Part shown: in pieces, positions 25,321 through 38,679 of the stretch
Layout of the letters: every line of letters begins with the position of its first letter
Numbering within the stretch: the stretch's first letter is position 1
The notes under the pieces: model-generated
Databases searched by the model: none
What the model was told of the DNA's origin: nothing
Seen by the model: only the letters and a program-made list of their open reading frames with translations
Source: Spongilla lacustris
Taxonomy: Eukaryota; Porifera; Demospongiae; Spongillida; Spongillidae
Assembly: GCA_949361645.1 (NCBI GenBank)
Contig: OX442433.1
Location: 6,046,816 to 6,110,815 of the forward strand
DNA: 64,000 nt
Direction: 5' to 3'
Program-made: the position numbers and the translations under genes

Positions 25321-25537
25321 CTGAGGGGCAATAGGGAGTCGGGGTGTCCTGCATTGGGACAGTGACTGCCTCCTTCGGATACCGCGCAACGCGAAGTTCG
25401 GGCTACGCCCAACTAGATTCAGACCGCTTTGTGAACAGCTAGGTCAGTTTTGTATAAGTTTTGGGATGGATTTAGGAGTAGGGCAAAAATGCTAGGTTCT
25501 GTATAAATTTGCCCCAACATCAGGGTCTGCCTGCAAT

Positions 25538-25574
25538 GAGTGGTGGATTTGGGATGGGGGGTTGAGGGTGTACG

Positions 25575-25613
<39 letters not shown>

Positions 25614-25992
25614 ATATATATGGATGATAAAAATATGTAATACATGTAAGACTATTAAGTTAACCTGTAACCGTTAACCTGAGCTGAAACGTGCTAGAGA
25701 GAAAGTGAACGGCTGTGCGTCAGATGAACGTCAAACCCAAAGCTGCTCAGAATGTGCGCATGCGCAGTTTACGCGACTCGAAGGCATAAGCTGTTTCGGT
25801 ATGAAATTCCGTATTGTTCTGAAGCTTCATAACGCGGAACTTGCAAAGCTTCTGGGGCGAAGCAATGGGGGAGCTTACAGCGCTCCCCCATACCCCCAAG
25901 CTGGAGCGGGACGGGCGACGCCCCCTCCCATTTCCTATCCTTGCCCTTTGCCCCCCCCCCCCCCCTAACTCTTATTCCTGCGTCCGCCCCTG
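25538..25992. mobile_element. hAT-like non-autonomous element with poly-C core
   Basis: The left end GAGTGGTGGATTTGGG and right end CCTGCGTCCGCCCCTG are degenerate inverted ends of the CAGTGGCGGA type. Inside are a C run of about 40 bases and a GGGGGAGCTTACAGCGCTCCCCC palindromic block shared with the element at 56.3-57.1 kb. Confidence 0.6.
25576..25613. repeat. Poly-C tract
   Basis: An uninterrupted C run of nearly 40 bases. Exact length is likely unreliable. Confidence 0.9.
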
Positions 25993-27077
25993 GAAATACC
26001 CAACGAATACACTAAATTATGTCCCTGAAATACCTGGAAGTAGCCTACTCGGTTTCACGATGTAGAAGTCCCTCTACTAGGGGGCTCTACTTACTGTTGC
26101 TTGTTGTACATCAAAGTTTTACGCACTGGTTTGATAGCTACAACGAGCTAAACCATCCGGTTCACGCTGTCATTGTTCGCATACAAGGTTGGTTGCATAA
26201 AATACTACTACAATGTATGAGTGCAAAAATTAACAATATCATGCATGCATGATTGGCTTCAATTTTAATAATTAACATGTATGTGAGATTTAATTAGTGC
26301 CAATTCTCACGTGCGCAAAGTACAACCATGCGCCTTGAAATATTTTGCATTAGTAAGCTTCGTGTAAGAGCTCTGAATTTGTAATCTGCTGCGAGTTTTC
26401 TACTCAAAGTGTAAGTTTTATCCATACATGTAAATGCCGCCTCTTTACTGTCTTAAGAAGTACGTGTGCTATCGCCATAATCATCACCTAGCTATGTACA
26501 GCGTATTTAACTGGTATCACGTGTTTGTACGATAACTGCCTTTCTCTTATTCGCAGCTCACAGCGTTCGTCAGTTCGACCGGGGAAACAATCAGGGGTTC
26601 TGGTTCTTGTTCGTCTTTTCGACCGAGGTTTGGCCCGCTTCAGGTGCGAGTTATAGTGGCAGGTGCCATGGCAGGTGTCAATATTAGTCTAGACACGCAC
26701 GCGTTTATACGACCGTTCTTTTTTTTGTATAGTGTCGTCCGATAAGAGGAGTCAGTTGCGAAGAGGTGCTACTTGCAGGGACGCAGGAACATACAACTTC
26801 CACAGTACGTTTACCTATGAGTAACTTAACAGCGAAGCTATGCAATTTAGAGCGCGTTGCATGGTGGCACGTGTGACTTCCTATCTGGCTAGGGAGATAA
26901 TTGATTGACGCGTAATTGCGTACATTTACTTGTTCATGCAATTGTACTGTGCATCTCTAAATATTTGCGAATAAATTGGGCACTCAATAAGTTAGAAAGT
27001 ACTCAGAAGGTGGACAAAAAGTGGGAAGGGTGTCTTATACGCACAATGACAGCGATTCAGCACCAGAATGAATGAAT
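25993..27077. other. Spacer, nothing recognised
   Basis: Includes a GC-richer patch at about 26560-26720 without a recognisable product. Confidence 0.35.
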
Positions 27078-27169
27078 ACTACCACAAGCCTTGCCCTAAA
27101 GCGTATCAGGTTGCAACCCGATACGCTTTGTCAGAAGAAGATGGCACAAAGGACAGTGATTGTGGTAGT
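27078..27169. repeat. Nested foldback repeat
   Basis: Outer arms ACTACCACAA / TTGTGGTAGT enclose an inner hairpin AAAGCGTATC / GATACGCTTT with a 12-base loop. Short non-coding foldback element. Confidence 0.65.
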
Positions 27170-27383
27170 CTTTATTCCATACCAAACTCGTACTTGATAC
27201 TTCCCCGGCAAGGTATTTCAAGGCAGCTACTATGAGGTGGTTATGTTATGATGTCATTATGATGTCATCGTCACGTGAAACAGTGTCAATGCATTGCGTT
27301 TCCAATCCCGTTTCGTAAGGTCTTTACTCTATGCATGGTGGCATGAATAATCTTATCTGTCCATGGAGGCAATTGATTGACAT

Positions 27384-27545
27384 GTAATGTATATTGATTG
27401 AGATGTAATGTATATTGATTGAGACGTAATGTATATTGATTGAGATGTAACGTATATTGATTGAGATGTAACGTATATTGATTGAGATGTAACGTATATT
27501 GATTGAGATGTAACGTATATTGATTGAGATGTAACGTATATTGAT
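27384..27545. repeat. 21-bp minisatellite, about 8 copies
   Basis: The unit is ATTGATTGAGATGTAACGTA plus T. A period divisible by 3 makes an open frame; not a gene. Confidence 0.95.
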
Positions 27546-27849
27546 TGACACATTACATGTACATGTGCATGCAATTTGTGGTGTCTTTATTGTATGCTTT
27601 TATGGTTAATGGAGAAACAAGGTTAGCTGCATTTAATGAATGTTAAAGGGAAGGCCATTGTGTCTGATAATATGCATACCAACTGTGTATTGAACGTTGG
27701 ACCTGTGCGGTAGCCCCTATGTAGGTAGTTGTATGGATGTTTAATGATTTAATACATGCATCGTTGGAACGAGCAAAAACTTGATTGGTACCCTACCCCC
27801 TAGGTTTTCTTTCAGAACAAAGTACTGTTGCTACACAGCAGCTCAAAAT

Positions 27850-28560
27850 ACATTCAGTGCACAGTCTGTCTTATTCCATCAACAAGCTTGGTTGTTGCTT
27901 CCCTGGACAGAGGATTAGCATCCATATTCCTTGCTCCTGATCTGTGTACCACTTCGTACTGGCAGGGGTAAACACAAAAAAATAATCCATCTGTCTTGAT
28001 CATGAAATGTCTCCCCAATACACATAGACTCGCAATGCATCGATAGCTACCTTATACTCTTTCTCCGCTGTCAAATAATGCCCTTGTCTTGGCTGAAATT
28101 TCCTGCTGTAATATCCCACCGGGTGCTCCTTACCATCTTCTCAAATATGACTTGAAACTGCTCCTGCTTTGCCCTCACTGTTTGTAAAATGACGGGTTTT
28201 AAGAATCTACTTAGTATAGGACTAATGCACAATCGGTTGCTGAGTGCTTCAAAGGCATGGTTGCAGGAGGCATCACTCCAAATGCACTACGTATGGTGCA
28301 GACTGTCAAGTCAGGTCTGTCAACTGAACTGCAACCCAGGATTAATCTCTGGTGATGATAACTGGTCAAGCCCAAGGAGCCTCTCACCTGAGTCTTGGTC
28401 TCTAATCTGGAAAATGATTGCACTGCCTCCACATAGCTTACTTCTGGCTCCATCGTGCCATTTCCAGCCACATGCCTTAAGTAGGCGCACTTATTTATGT
28501 CAGACTGACACTTATGCCTTTGCTGCACTAAGACCAAATGACATTGTAAACTTTAACTGG
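27850..28560 (-). pseudogene. Ty3/gypsy RT-RNase H fragment
   Basis: In minus order: INKCAYLRHVAGNGTMEPE, then QVRGSLGLTSYHH (RT thumb), then after frameshifts HPVGYYSRKFQPRQGHY and EKEYKVAIDALR (RNase H), then VYPCQYEVVHRSGARN. The order matches Ty3/gypsy pol. Multiple frameshifts; dead. Confidence 0.75.
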
Positions 28561-28749
28561 AGAAGCCCTCCAGGAGTTACAAATGCCGTTAGGTGACGAT
28601 CCCTTGGCCTTGCCCACTATGGACATGGGGTATACTTCCAACCCTGTCACTGCGTTCGAACGTCTGTAGTGAAAAATCAATCCTCAACAGACCGGTCTTA
28701 ATACAGCATCAGCTACCTCAACTCTGCCACATTCAACTGCTGCATTATG

Positions 28750-30172
28750 CGCCAATAAAAAAAGTTAACAATGCGTATGATCGTGCTACAGTACAAATAC
28801 TATTATAACTGCAAATAATTACATTGTGCTTCGTATTTTGTTATAACACAGTGCCTGTACACAGGTTACCTATGCACACCTGCACAGAGGTCACCTATGC
28901 ACACCTGCACAGAGGTCACCTATGCACACCTGCACAGAGGTCACCTATGCACACCTGCACAGAGGTCACCTATGCACACCTGCACAGAGGTCACCTATGC
29001 ACACCTGCACAGAGGTCACCTATACACACCTGCAGAGGTCACCTATGCACACCTGCAGAGGTCACCTATGCACACCTGCACAGAGGTCACCTATGTACGC
29101 CTGCACACAGGTCACCTATGCACACCTGCAGAGGTCACCTATGCACACCTGCAGAGGTCACCTATGCACACCTGCACAGAGGTCACCTATGCACACCTGC
29201 ACAGAAGTCACCTATGCACACCTGCACAGAGGTCACCTATGCACACCTGTGCAGAGGTCACCTATGCGCACCTGTGCAGAGGTCACCTATGCGCACCTGT
29301 GCAGTCACCTATGCGCACCTGTACAGAGGTCACATGCACACCTGTACACAGGTCACATGCACACCTGTACACAGGTCACATGCACACCTGCACAAAGGTC
29401 ACCTATGCACATCTGCACACCTGTACACAGAGGTCACCTATGCACATGCACACCTGTACACAGGTCACCTATGCACATGCACACCTGTACACAGGTCACC
29501 CATGCACATGCACACCTGTACACAGGTCACCTATGCACACTTGTACACAGAGGTCACCTATGCACACCTGTACACAGAGGTCACCTATGCACACCTGTAC
29601 AAAGAGGTCACCTATGCACAGTACACAGAGGTCACCTTTATCATTTACACCTGTACACAGAACACACACATCTGGACACAGAGGACACCTATGCACATCT
29701 GGACACAGAGGACACCCCTTACACATCTGGACACAGAGAACACCTTACACATCTGGACACAGACACCTTACACATCTGTACACCTTACACATCTGTACAC
29801 CTTACACATCTGTACACAGAGGACACCTATGCACATCAGGAACACCTATGCACATCTGTACACAGGAACACCTATGCACATCTGTACACAGGAACACCTA
29901 TGCACATCTGTACACAGGAACACCTTACACATCTGTACACAGAGAACACCTTACACATCTCTGTACACACAGAACACCTTACACATCTGTACACAGAGGA
30001 CACCTATGTGCACACCTGTACACAGAGGTCACCTTTAACACCTACAGGACACTATTACAACAAACAGGTGTCTAATGTAATGAAGTAGGAACGAAGCTCT
30101 GTGTAATTATTTGTTTTTAGTATTTGTACTGCAGTACGATCATAGCCTAATGTGTTGTCAAAATTTTTATTG
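28750..30172. mobile_element. Inverted-repeat element containing an expanded 25-bp minisatellite, copy 1
   Basis: Left arm (about 28750-28836) is GCGCCAATAAAAAAAGTTAA, CAATGCGTATGATCGTGCTA, CAGTACAAATACTATTATAA and CTGCAAATAATTACA. Right arm (about 30088-30172) is the inverse, with TGTAATTATTTG, AGTATTTGTACTGCAGTACG and ATCATAGCCTAATGTGTTG. The arms enclose only the minisatellite. A second element with the same arms is at 53788-56209. Confidence 0.82.
28855..30050. repeat. 25-bp minisatellite, about 47 copies
   Basis: The unit is ACCTGCACAGAGGTCACCTA plus TGCAC. It changes gradually towards CTGTACACAGGAACACCTTA units at the 3' end. It yields simultaneous open frames of about 390-400 codons in all three plus frames, which marks them as artefacts. 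Confidence 0.97.
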
Positions 30173-30224
30173 AAACATAATAAACGGTGCCGTCCACCCA
30201 CAAGTTAACACTCGCACGGCAGTG

Positions 30225-31275
30225 ATTCGACTCGGACTGAACATTCTCGATCCCATCCTGATGGGCTGCCCATTTCAAAGCCTAGATGGGTCGATGGCTA
30301 GTACCCATGTAACGAGTACCACGTTTAAATGTGTTATTCTGAGAAGAAAAGCTTCGGCAGATTTTATTAGCTGACAAAGGGTCCAGATTTTGCTTTAGAT
30401 ATGGTTGTGTATGCTTTATTAGCCAACCAGCAAAGAATTAGTTTGTGTGCAGTGGACTTTGAAGCCTATGCCGCTTATGTGCCTCATGGCAGTGAAGGTG
30501 TACTGCACTGTTGTAATGCCCTTGAACAAGCAAGCTGCAGCTCTCCTACAGCCGTCCCCAACAGAGCTGGATCATGGAGGATAGAAGAAATAGCCAATAG
30601 AAAAGGTGCAAAAACACTACCAGAGCAGGCTATGGGCTAGGAGGCGGTCAGCGACGTTTTAGACCTTGCTTTATTGGAGCTGACATGGTGATGAACCCTT
30701 ACTATCAGAGAAGGCGGTGGGCAAAACCAGTTATTTTCATGGCACTAGTTGGCTGTAAAAGCATAAAAGCTTCTGGGAGGACAGACATACCGTGGGATGG
30801 ACCTACAGTAGGCAGCTGTGTTGTAATCTAGTTATTTGCAAATCAATGTCACAGCTTACAGCAACTATGTGTTGAGCTTCGCTGTGCCTCCTCAGCACCC
30901 GTTGGCTACCCATATTTCTAGCATCTTTCCCATCCAGTGACCAGAAGATTTGGTCGTTTTCTTGATCCAGGTGTGTGGAATTGCTGATGGCTGATTGAAA
31001 AATGAATACAGAGCTGTTCAACACTGTGTGGCAAGTCTTGCTACTTTCCAGCATATCACTGACACCAGTGGCTGACACCTTGCCTTGTTCCTGGGTGCAC
31101 AGCACACATTGTTCCAAGTTGGCATAGAAATATGACACTATGCACTCACGGTATTTGCCCAGCAGATGTCCCTAGCTCATGGCTGCTTGATCAGATCTAG
31201 ATATCTGCACTTTTGTCTACCAACCTGTCTCCAATTCAAGGACTACTTCACATCACCCCATTGTATATTGTAGCA
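30225..31275. repeat. Dispersed repeat A-B-R, copy 1
   Basis: Segment A (30225-30600) matches 43735-44060, segment B (30690-30820) matches about 43550-43680, and segment R (30835-31275) matches 40845-41300 and 41930-42360. No recognised protein. It lies just outside the 3' end of the Ty3 element. Confidence 0.75.
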
Positions 31276-31329
31276 ACTATGACTGAGACTGTGGCCGACA
31301 CACACGCTGTGCGAAATCTGCAGAACTGA

Positions 31330-34300
31330 GAGGATTCTCAAATAGCCAAATAACAGCTGTGTACACACAGATCTTGCTCCTGAGACACAATTGTCTCCTT
31401 TTTACCATCTGTGTCATCTTGATTCCCACTCTTAACTTGGTCAATGTGGTAACAACTCTCTTTACCATCTTCCAATTTAACTAACACCGTCACAGGCCCC
31501 TGTACTGAACTAATAACTCCTGGTAACCTTTTAGGGGACCCACCTCTATGGTTCAGGCAATACACCCTTTCTGCTGCTATAAATGTAAGGTGACTTGCCT
31601 TCTGATCATGATCATCCTTTTGCCTTTCCTGCTGCTGCTGTACTTCAATGATGGAAACACAAAATCCAAATGAGACTTGCATTTCCTTCCTAGTAACAGT
31701 TCAGCTGGTGAGGGGTCAGCCTATACTGAAATAGAAATCGAGCCAGACAAACAAGTTTCAACATCACCTGTCATTCGTTTGAGGGCATTTTTTAGAGTCT
31801 GCACTGCGTGTTTAGCCAATCCGTTTGTAGCAGCATGGTAGGGTGCACTTCTCACATGTCAGAAACCATAAGCCTTGACAAAGAACTGGAATTCTGCACT
31901 TGTAAATGCCGTATCATTGTCAGACACCAAAATGTCCGGTAGCCCGTGAGTAGCAAATGTGTGTCTGAGTACTTGCATAGCCTGCTGCGAGGAAGGTGAA
32001 GAGACAACAGCAGCCTCTATCCATTTGAAATGGGCGTCCACTATGACAAAAAAGTGTTTTCCCAAATATGGACCACTCCCACGGGTGAAGGAGCGACTTT
32101 GGTGGTGTATCCTGACATGCTGTACAAGACTTCGCCTTATTTCCCAATTCTGCTCTAATCCAGGCCACCACACTTCTAGCTAATGCTTTCATTCTTGAAA
32201 TGCCAGGATGCCCCTCATGCAGCAATTTGAGTATGGGTGCCCTACCCAGAGAGGAGGTACCACAACACGGCAAGGAGGTACCACAACATGGCTACCCCAA
32301 AGGACACATCCATTTTTGAACACCGAGTTCATACCTCCGCTGCATATACGGCTTAAACTCTGGGTTTAGTTGTGACTCCCATCCCTTCAGCACCATGCAT
32401 CTTACCATAGACAATTGGTCCACTTCTTGATAGCTGAGGCTATAGAATTAGGTGAGATTATATGGCGGGTGCAGTGCACAGTACAGTGTCAAAGACACCT
32501 TGTCACTGAAGGGGACTGGGGAGGAGCCAGATAAATTTTTTGTTATTTGACGCACAGCTTCATTGCCGACTGTCCGGACGCACCTGGGGTCTAATTTGAC
32601 ACCGGATTGGTGCTCTGGGTAGAACGTTGGACCCTACCCTAAGCCCTATGGGCCCTTCGGGCCTCCATATTTCCCCTCTCTCCTAACATACACATGCTTC
32701 GCGTGTTTAGTGTAGCATCTGACAGCATCTGAAGCATGAGAGCAGTGTCCCCTTGGATAGGGGCCTCCAAAGGAGCTTCTCCCACTGCTAGACTGCTAAG
32801 TGCATCCACATTACCCTGGTCCTTCCCAGCGCTGTATTCCATGTGGTATTTGTATGCACTTAATGTCAGTGCCCATCTCTGAATCCGCTCTGAGGCCATG
32901 GCTGGGACTGGTTTCTGCTTATTGAAAAGGAACTGCAAGGGTTTGTGATTGGAAAGTATTACAAACTCCCTTTCATACAAGAACTGATGAAATTTCTTCG
33001 CAGCCCACACCGCAGCCAAACCTTTTTACAATCTGCGAGTACTTCGTTTCAACAGGAGCACGAGACCGAGAGGCTAAGGCTATTGGTTGGTCCATGCCAT
33101 CTTCGTAAACATGTGACAATACTGCTCCAATGCCGTAAGGGGAAACATCACAATAAATGGCTTGTTTTCAAGTGCACCAATAAACATCTGAAGACAGCTG
33201 AGACTTTGCTTTCTGAAATGCATTAGCCAGTAACTTGTACAATGGTGCCAAAGTGTCTTCAAGGGATGGCAAAAACTTTGGGTAATAATTAACTAGCCTT
33301 ATGAATGACTTAAGCTGTGTATGTCATAAGGGGCAGGTGCATTCAAAATAGCCTGCCGCTTTTCTTGTGTTGGTCTGATTCCCTCCCCTGAGATGTGGAA
33401 TCCCAGGTACTCCACACTGGCCATCTCCTTCTTTAACTTTGCCCCAACCTGCTGCAGAAAAGATAGGACTTTCGCCCTTCTCTTGGCTGTGGTTTGTAAA
33501 AATGCTGTCCTCATGGATCTTAACTCGAATTCCCTCTGATAGTCATGCATGTTTCTCCAGCAATTGCTCAACTCCTTCACTGGAACCTACATAAAACAAA
33601 GAGAGGTTAAACTTAAGCTCACTCAGCCAGTCCCGGCCTATAAGTGAGGTTCCGTACCCCTGCACGACGAGTAAGTTGAAGGAGCGATGATACTGGCCTC
33701 CGTACTGCATATGAACACAAATCTCCCAACGACATTGATACTTTCCCCAGTGTAAGTGTGCAGCAAGATGTCACTTTTCTCCAATGCCGGGACGTCTTAC
33801 CCGAGGCCAAACATGCTTGTATGTACTCTCGCTAATAAGGGAGACCACCGCTCCAGTATCCACTTGCATCTGCAAAGGAGTACCTTTCACCATCAACAAC
33901 TGTAGCAGAGGCATTCAAGCCTTGCTGATATACGAGTTGTACAAGGCATATGTCTCTGTCTTCTTCCCGTCCAAGAGCTTCTTGCTGCTCTGTTCATCCG
34001 AATGTCCGTTACTGCGAGTGCCTTTGTTGCCCCCCGACCTTCATGGCTGCAACAAACTGGAGCCAAATGACCTTGTTTGCCACACTTGTAACAAACCAGA
34101 CTTTACCGCCAGTCAGACGCCTTATGCTTACCGCCAGTCAGACGCCTTATGCTTACCACCCCAACGGAAACTGTGTCCTGGCGGTCGGTCCATAGCTGGC
34201 TCCACCTTATGCACAGGGTGAACAGGGGTACCTTACGAGCGCTGGAGGTCCTGAGCATTCCTTTCCGCCAGCTCTGATGTATGTGCCAATCCAAAACGCC

Positions 34301-34445
34301 TTGGCAAAGGTGAGGCCCGCTTTGGTTAACAGCCTCCGCTGTACCCTGATATCCCAAATGCCACATACAAGACGGTCCCGTAGCATATCCTCCAGAGAAT
34401 TTCCGAAGTCACAGTGGTAGTCAACTAATCGGAGTCTAACTCAGA
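31330..34445 (-). mobile_element. Ty3/gypsy retroelement, internally deleted and frameshifted
   Basis: Minus-strand order: gag remnant (LEDMLRDRLVCGIWDI, about 34395-34345), zinc knuckle CYKCGKQGHLAPVC (34044-34085), protease with intact MQVDTGAVVSLISE (about 33845-33880), a DWLSELKFNLSLF linker, a very short RT piece joining the N-terminal end directly to KKEMASVEYLGFHISG, RNase H (33250-32640: YGIGAVLSHV, KKFHQFLYEREFVILSNHKP), integrase (32300-31860: HEGHPGISRMKALARS, IVDAHFKWIEA, HGLPDILVSDNDTAF) and the integrase tail (31682-31338). Most of RT, including the catalytic aspartates, is deleted. Several frameshifts. No LTR was confirmed. Confidence 0.85.
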
Positions 34446-37400
34446 ATGCATAGCATGGATCCTTTGCTCAGCTCTCTGTGCAGCTGTTCTCCTTGGACAT
34501 GGTTCAGGTGGTGGTGGCAATGTAGCTCCTTGCTCCATAGTGACTGCATTGTTTGGCTGAAGTACATCTTGAGCTTGGTTTAATTCCAATGGGTACAAAT
34601 GTTGAACAGAACGTTGGAATAGTGATGATGCTTGATTTCAGGACTTGACCCTGATCTCTGCTGCTCGAATCTCTCCATCAGTACCTTCAGTTAAACGCTC
34701 AACAACAGCTAGCCTCCAAAGGGTTCGAGGTAATTCTTGATCATGCACTAATACCACATCTCCCACAGCTATTTTGATCTTGTTACCACCATTCTTCCTT
34801 GAATAGCAATGCCCTTCCCTGAGTTCACTTAGGTATTCTTTCCTCCATCTATTCCAGAAATGAGTGAGTACTGTATTCTATATCTCTATGTGAGACTAGT
34901 AGCTGGTAGATCATTCTCATAGTCCTCATCACCACTGTAGTTAGGCTGAGGCATATTGAATATTCGATGCCCCATAAGAAGATGGGATGGCGTCAATGGC
35001 TCTTCTAGTTCTTCAGTAGACACATGTGAGGGGTTGTGAAGTCACTTCCACTTCAACAACTGCAGTTGAAAGTTCATCAAGCGACAGCCTCGCTCGGCCA
35101 ATGACTCTCCTTAGGCATTGCTTCATAGATCTAATCGATCGTTCTAACAATCCACCCCACCAGGGTGCTCTCTTGACATTGAACTGCCACTTGATGTTTA
35201 GATCAGAGAGGAATTTTCTAACCATTGAGTGTCTTAATACCACTTGAATGGCCTTATCTGCTCCTTTAAATGTCTTCCCATTGTCAGAAATGGCTTGGTT
35301 TGGAAAGCCTCCGTGCAACAAACCTTCTGAAGCTACAAATCTGTGCTCAGGTCGGTAAGTATGTCAAGGTGTACCGCTCGTGTGGCACAACAAGTGTACA
35401 AACAAATCCACACCTTTTCAGGGTTCTTCACATACAGGGGTCCGGCAAAATCCACACCAATGCTACTAAATGCAGATGCTTCCTTCACTCAACATTCAGG
35501 CAAAGGTGCTGGACAACAGTAGCACTTTCCAGTGAATTGTCTGCAGATCATACACTTATGTAGTGTTTTCGGACAACTCTACCCCTTACGATCCAGAAAC
35601 GTGACCTCATCTGCGTTAAGGTATCCTTTGCTCCACTATGCATTAGACTCTCATGGGCATGAGTGACAATAAGCCTGGTGATGTAGTGTGCTACATTAAG
35701 CATGATTGGTGACTTTGCTGTATCAAGAATGTCTACATTTTCCAGTCTTCCACCACATCTCCTCAGACCGTCAGGATCAGAAAACAACCCAAATTGTTGC
35801 TTCCATTGGACAAACTTCTTGTGCTGTGGCAATGAGACTTGGGATACCCTTAACCAGAATCATTCAGCTTGAACAAGGAGGCTCTCCAGCTGGAGAAATC
35901 CTTCATCATTCCATTCACCCTTCACCTTATGCTTTAGATGTTCAATGAAGAAAAGGACATTGGCTGTTACCCGCAACAACCTCCTGAAAGAACTGTACTC
36001 TCACTAAAAGTCAAAGTTACTTGCTTCAACTATGAGGAGATTCTGAGTGATCTTCACCTTGAGTTCCCGTTGACATTCCTCAGGCATTATCCCTGAAATG
36101 CACTTGTCAGGTTCAAGGTCACCTTTAAGCCTATAACCATTTGTACATCACACAGACTGGAGCCTCTTGACGGTGTGTCTGCAGGGTAGCTATGGCCAGA
36201 GCAATGCCTCCATCATTCAGCCGCACAAGCATCCACACGGATTTGAACATATTGCTTCCATTCCTTGTGTTGACCTGTATCCAATAGAGCACTACCCTTG
36301 AATCAGTGTAGCAAACAGATACATCTAACTTCATCTCTGCTGCAAGAGCTGCCATAACATTGGACAACAGTTTGGGTAAGAAGTAGTGCAGACATAAGTT
36401 CCAGAATAGGAATTGTCTGAGTACGTACAGGTGCAACTCGAGATTTGGAAGCAACAAGTCGAACAACACAACCTGCAACAGTCTGAATCCTAAGATACAC
36501 TACCGCAGCATAGGCCTTGAGTGAAGCATCACAGAAGCCTTCAAGTGTACAGGTGCCAGATAAGTTGTCTAAACCAGCCAGGTAAAACCTTGGCACGATG
36601 ACTGGACTCATTTGTGCTATGTTGGTCACCAGTGCCTTCCATTTGGTCAACATTTCCTCACATAATGTTTCGTTCCAATCGACCTTGGCTTCACAGAGTT
36701 CCCGACACATCATCTTCAGTTGCACAGTGACAGGAGAAACAGTCCCGAGAGGGTCATATATCCTTAACGTCAAGCTGATGACAACAGCCTTAGTAGGTTC
36801 CAATTCAGCAGCCATAGTTCAAATGAAACGAAGGTCAAACACAAATTCATCGTTCTTGAAACTCCAATTCACACCAAGAACTTTTTGCTCATGTGAAGAA
36901 ATGGCCTGTTTATCTCCCAAAGTGTTCTTTGCACAAGACTGGTCTTCTTCCTTGACAGCTTGGTGAACTTCCAATTCCTTATGGTTGGCTCTATGCTGGA
37001 GATTGGTTGAATTTGAGATGATCTTGCGAAGGTTAAACCCTCCTCCTGCCAGCAGCCGATTCTTGCACTTGTGGTAGAATGTCAATGCTTCTTCAAGATC
37101 CTTGGCTCCACTCACAACATCATCTACATATATAGACCTCAGAAATCTTCTCACAAAGGCTGCATCTTCCACTTCATAACTCTCTTCATATGACGTTGTA
37201 TGGTGGCATTCAGCAGGAATGGACTTGCCGATACTCCAAACACAACTTGCTTGAATCTGAATGTGATTATTCTTGGTAAATCCTTGTCAATACTATCAAT
37301 TCACAAAAAACGCAGAACATCACGATCCTTTGGTGCTATGGATATTATCAAGAAGGCCTTTTCAATATCACCAACAATTCCTATCTTGTGGGTGTGAAAT

Positions 37401-38494
37401 CTAAGCAAACTCTCCATGTTTTGTCCAAAGTTGGGTCTACTGTATTAGCAGTCGTTCGGGGATGCACCAGTTCCTCTAGCTGAGGCATCATAGATGATTC
37501 TAAGCTTGGTTGTTAACTTGTCTTTCTGGATAACAGCATGGTGCAGCAGGTAGTGAGTCCTATCAATCACTCCGTCCGATGGCTTCTCTATAACCTCAAT
37601 GATTCCACTGCTTAACTGATTCTTAATGACACTATCATACTCTCGAAGGATGCATTGGTCCTTTATTAGACGCAGCAACAGATTTAGTTTGACTCAACTC
37701 CAGATTATCTGGCAACGTAGGGTGAGTCTCCTTCAGTTCCACTTCATACCTCCCTTCTCGATGTTGTATACTTGTGGTGAATTTCTCGTAAATCGATGAT
37801 TCATCCCCCTTAATTCCCAGTATCTCCAGGTCCCAAAGCATTTTTAAGCTTGCATCCAAGTCGCTATCACTCTGCAGTTCTAATGCAGTGCTCATCTGTT
37901 CTCAAGGTATGGGTGATAAGCAGATTTGCTCCATGACTCCCATTAGATAGCCAATGTGCTGGTCCTGAAAATACCCAACCAAATTTTGTCTTCAGTGCAG
38001 TAGGTCCATGAACAGCTTGTATAACCCTTCCACTGATGACCTTCCAATAATGGTCAGATCCAATAAAAGGATATCAATGTCTAAATTATCTCCACCTTCA
38101 ACTGCATCAGCTAACTCCAGCTTACTCAGGTGAGGGTATCTTTCAGCAGCACAGACTACTGGTTGTCCAGACAAGGGCTCACAGATGAGAGGGACAGTGA
38201 GGAACTGCAATTGTAGCTGATGACCATCTTTCATGTCCATAGAGAGTGTCACCACTGGGCAGGAGTTTTTCTTGTGTTCCTCGTCCGTACCAAAAGTCTT
38301 TATAAGCATCTCCTCTACTTGCTCAGATTCCAATGATAGAGACTCCTTCAAACGATTCATTACATAGGATCTCAGGCTATCAATATTAAGAATGATTCTT
38401 GAACATGTTGAAGGGTGTTGACGATGTGGTGCTCTGACAATTGCTCTTGCAGTCTGAAGCAGTACTGGTGTTTTCGGGTCTAAGTGCATCAGTA

Positions 38495-38662
38495 ACACTG
38501 AGGAACTAGGACACTGAGGAACTAGGACGCTGAGGAACTAGGACGCTGAGGAACTAGGACGCTGAGGAACTAGGACGCTGAGGAACTAGGACGCTGAGGA
38601 ACTAGGACGCTGAGGAACTAGGACGCTGAGGAACTAGGACGCTGAGGAACTAGGACGCTGTG
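38495..38662. repeat. 16-bp minisatellite, about 10 copies
   Basis: The unit is GAGGAACTAGGACGCT. It lies within the BEL protease/gag interval, directly beside the inserted MITE. Confidence 0.95.
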
Positions 38663-38679
38663 TCAAGGTTCTAGTAGAA

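Noticed and set aside
24822..25412. 196-codon minus ORF as an intact host gene
   Set aside because: The recombinase similarity switches frame inside it, so the long frame is chance continuation across a relic.
28824..30088. Three overlapping plus-strand ORFs of 388-404 codons
   Set aside because: They lie wholly on a 25-bp minisatellite with no stops in any plus frame; the same repeated peptide appears in every frame. Tandem-repeat artefacts.
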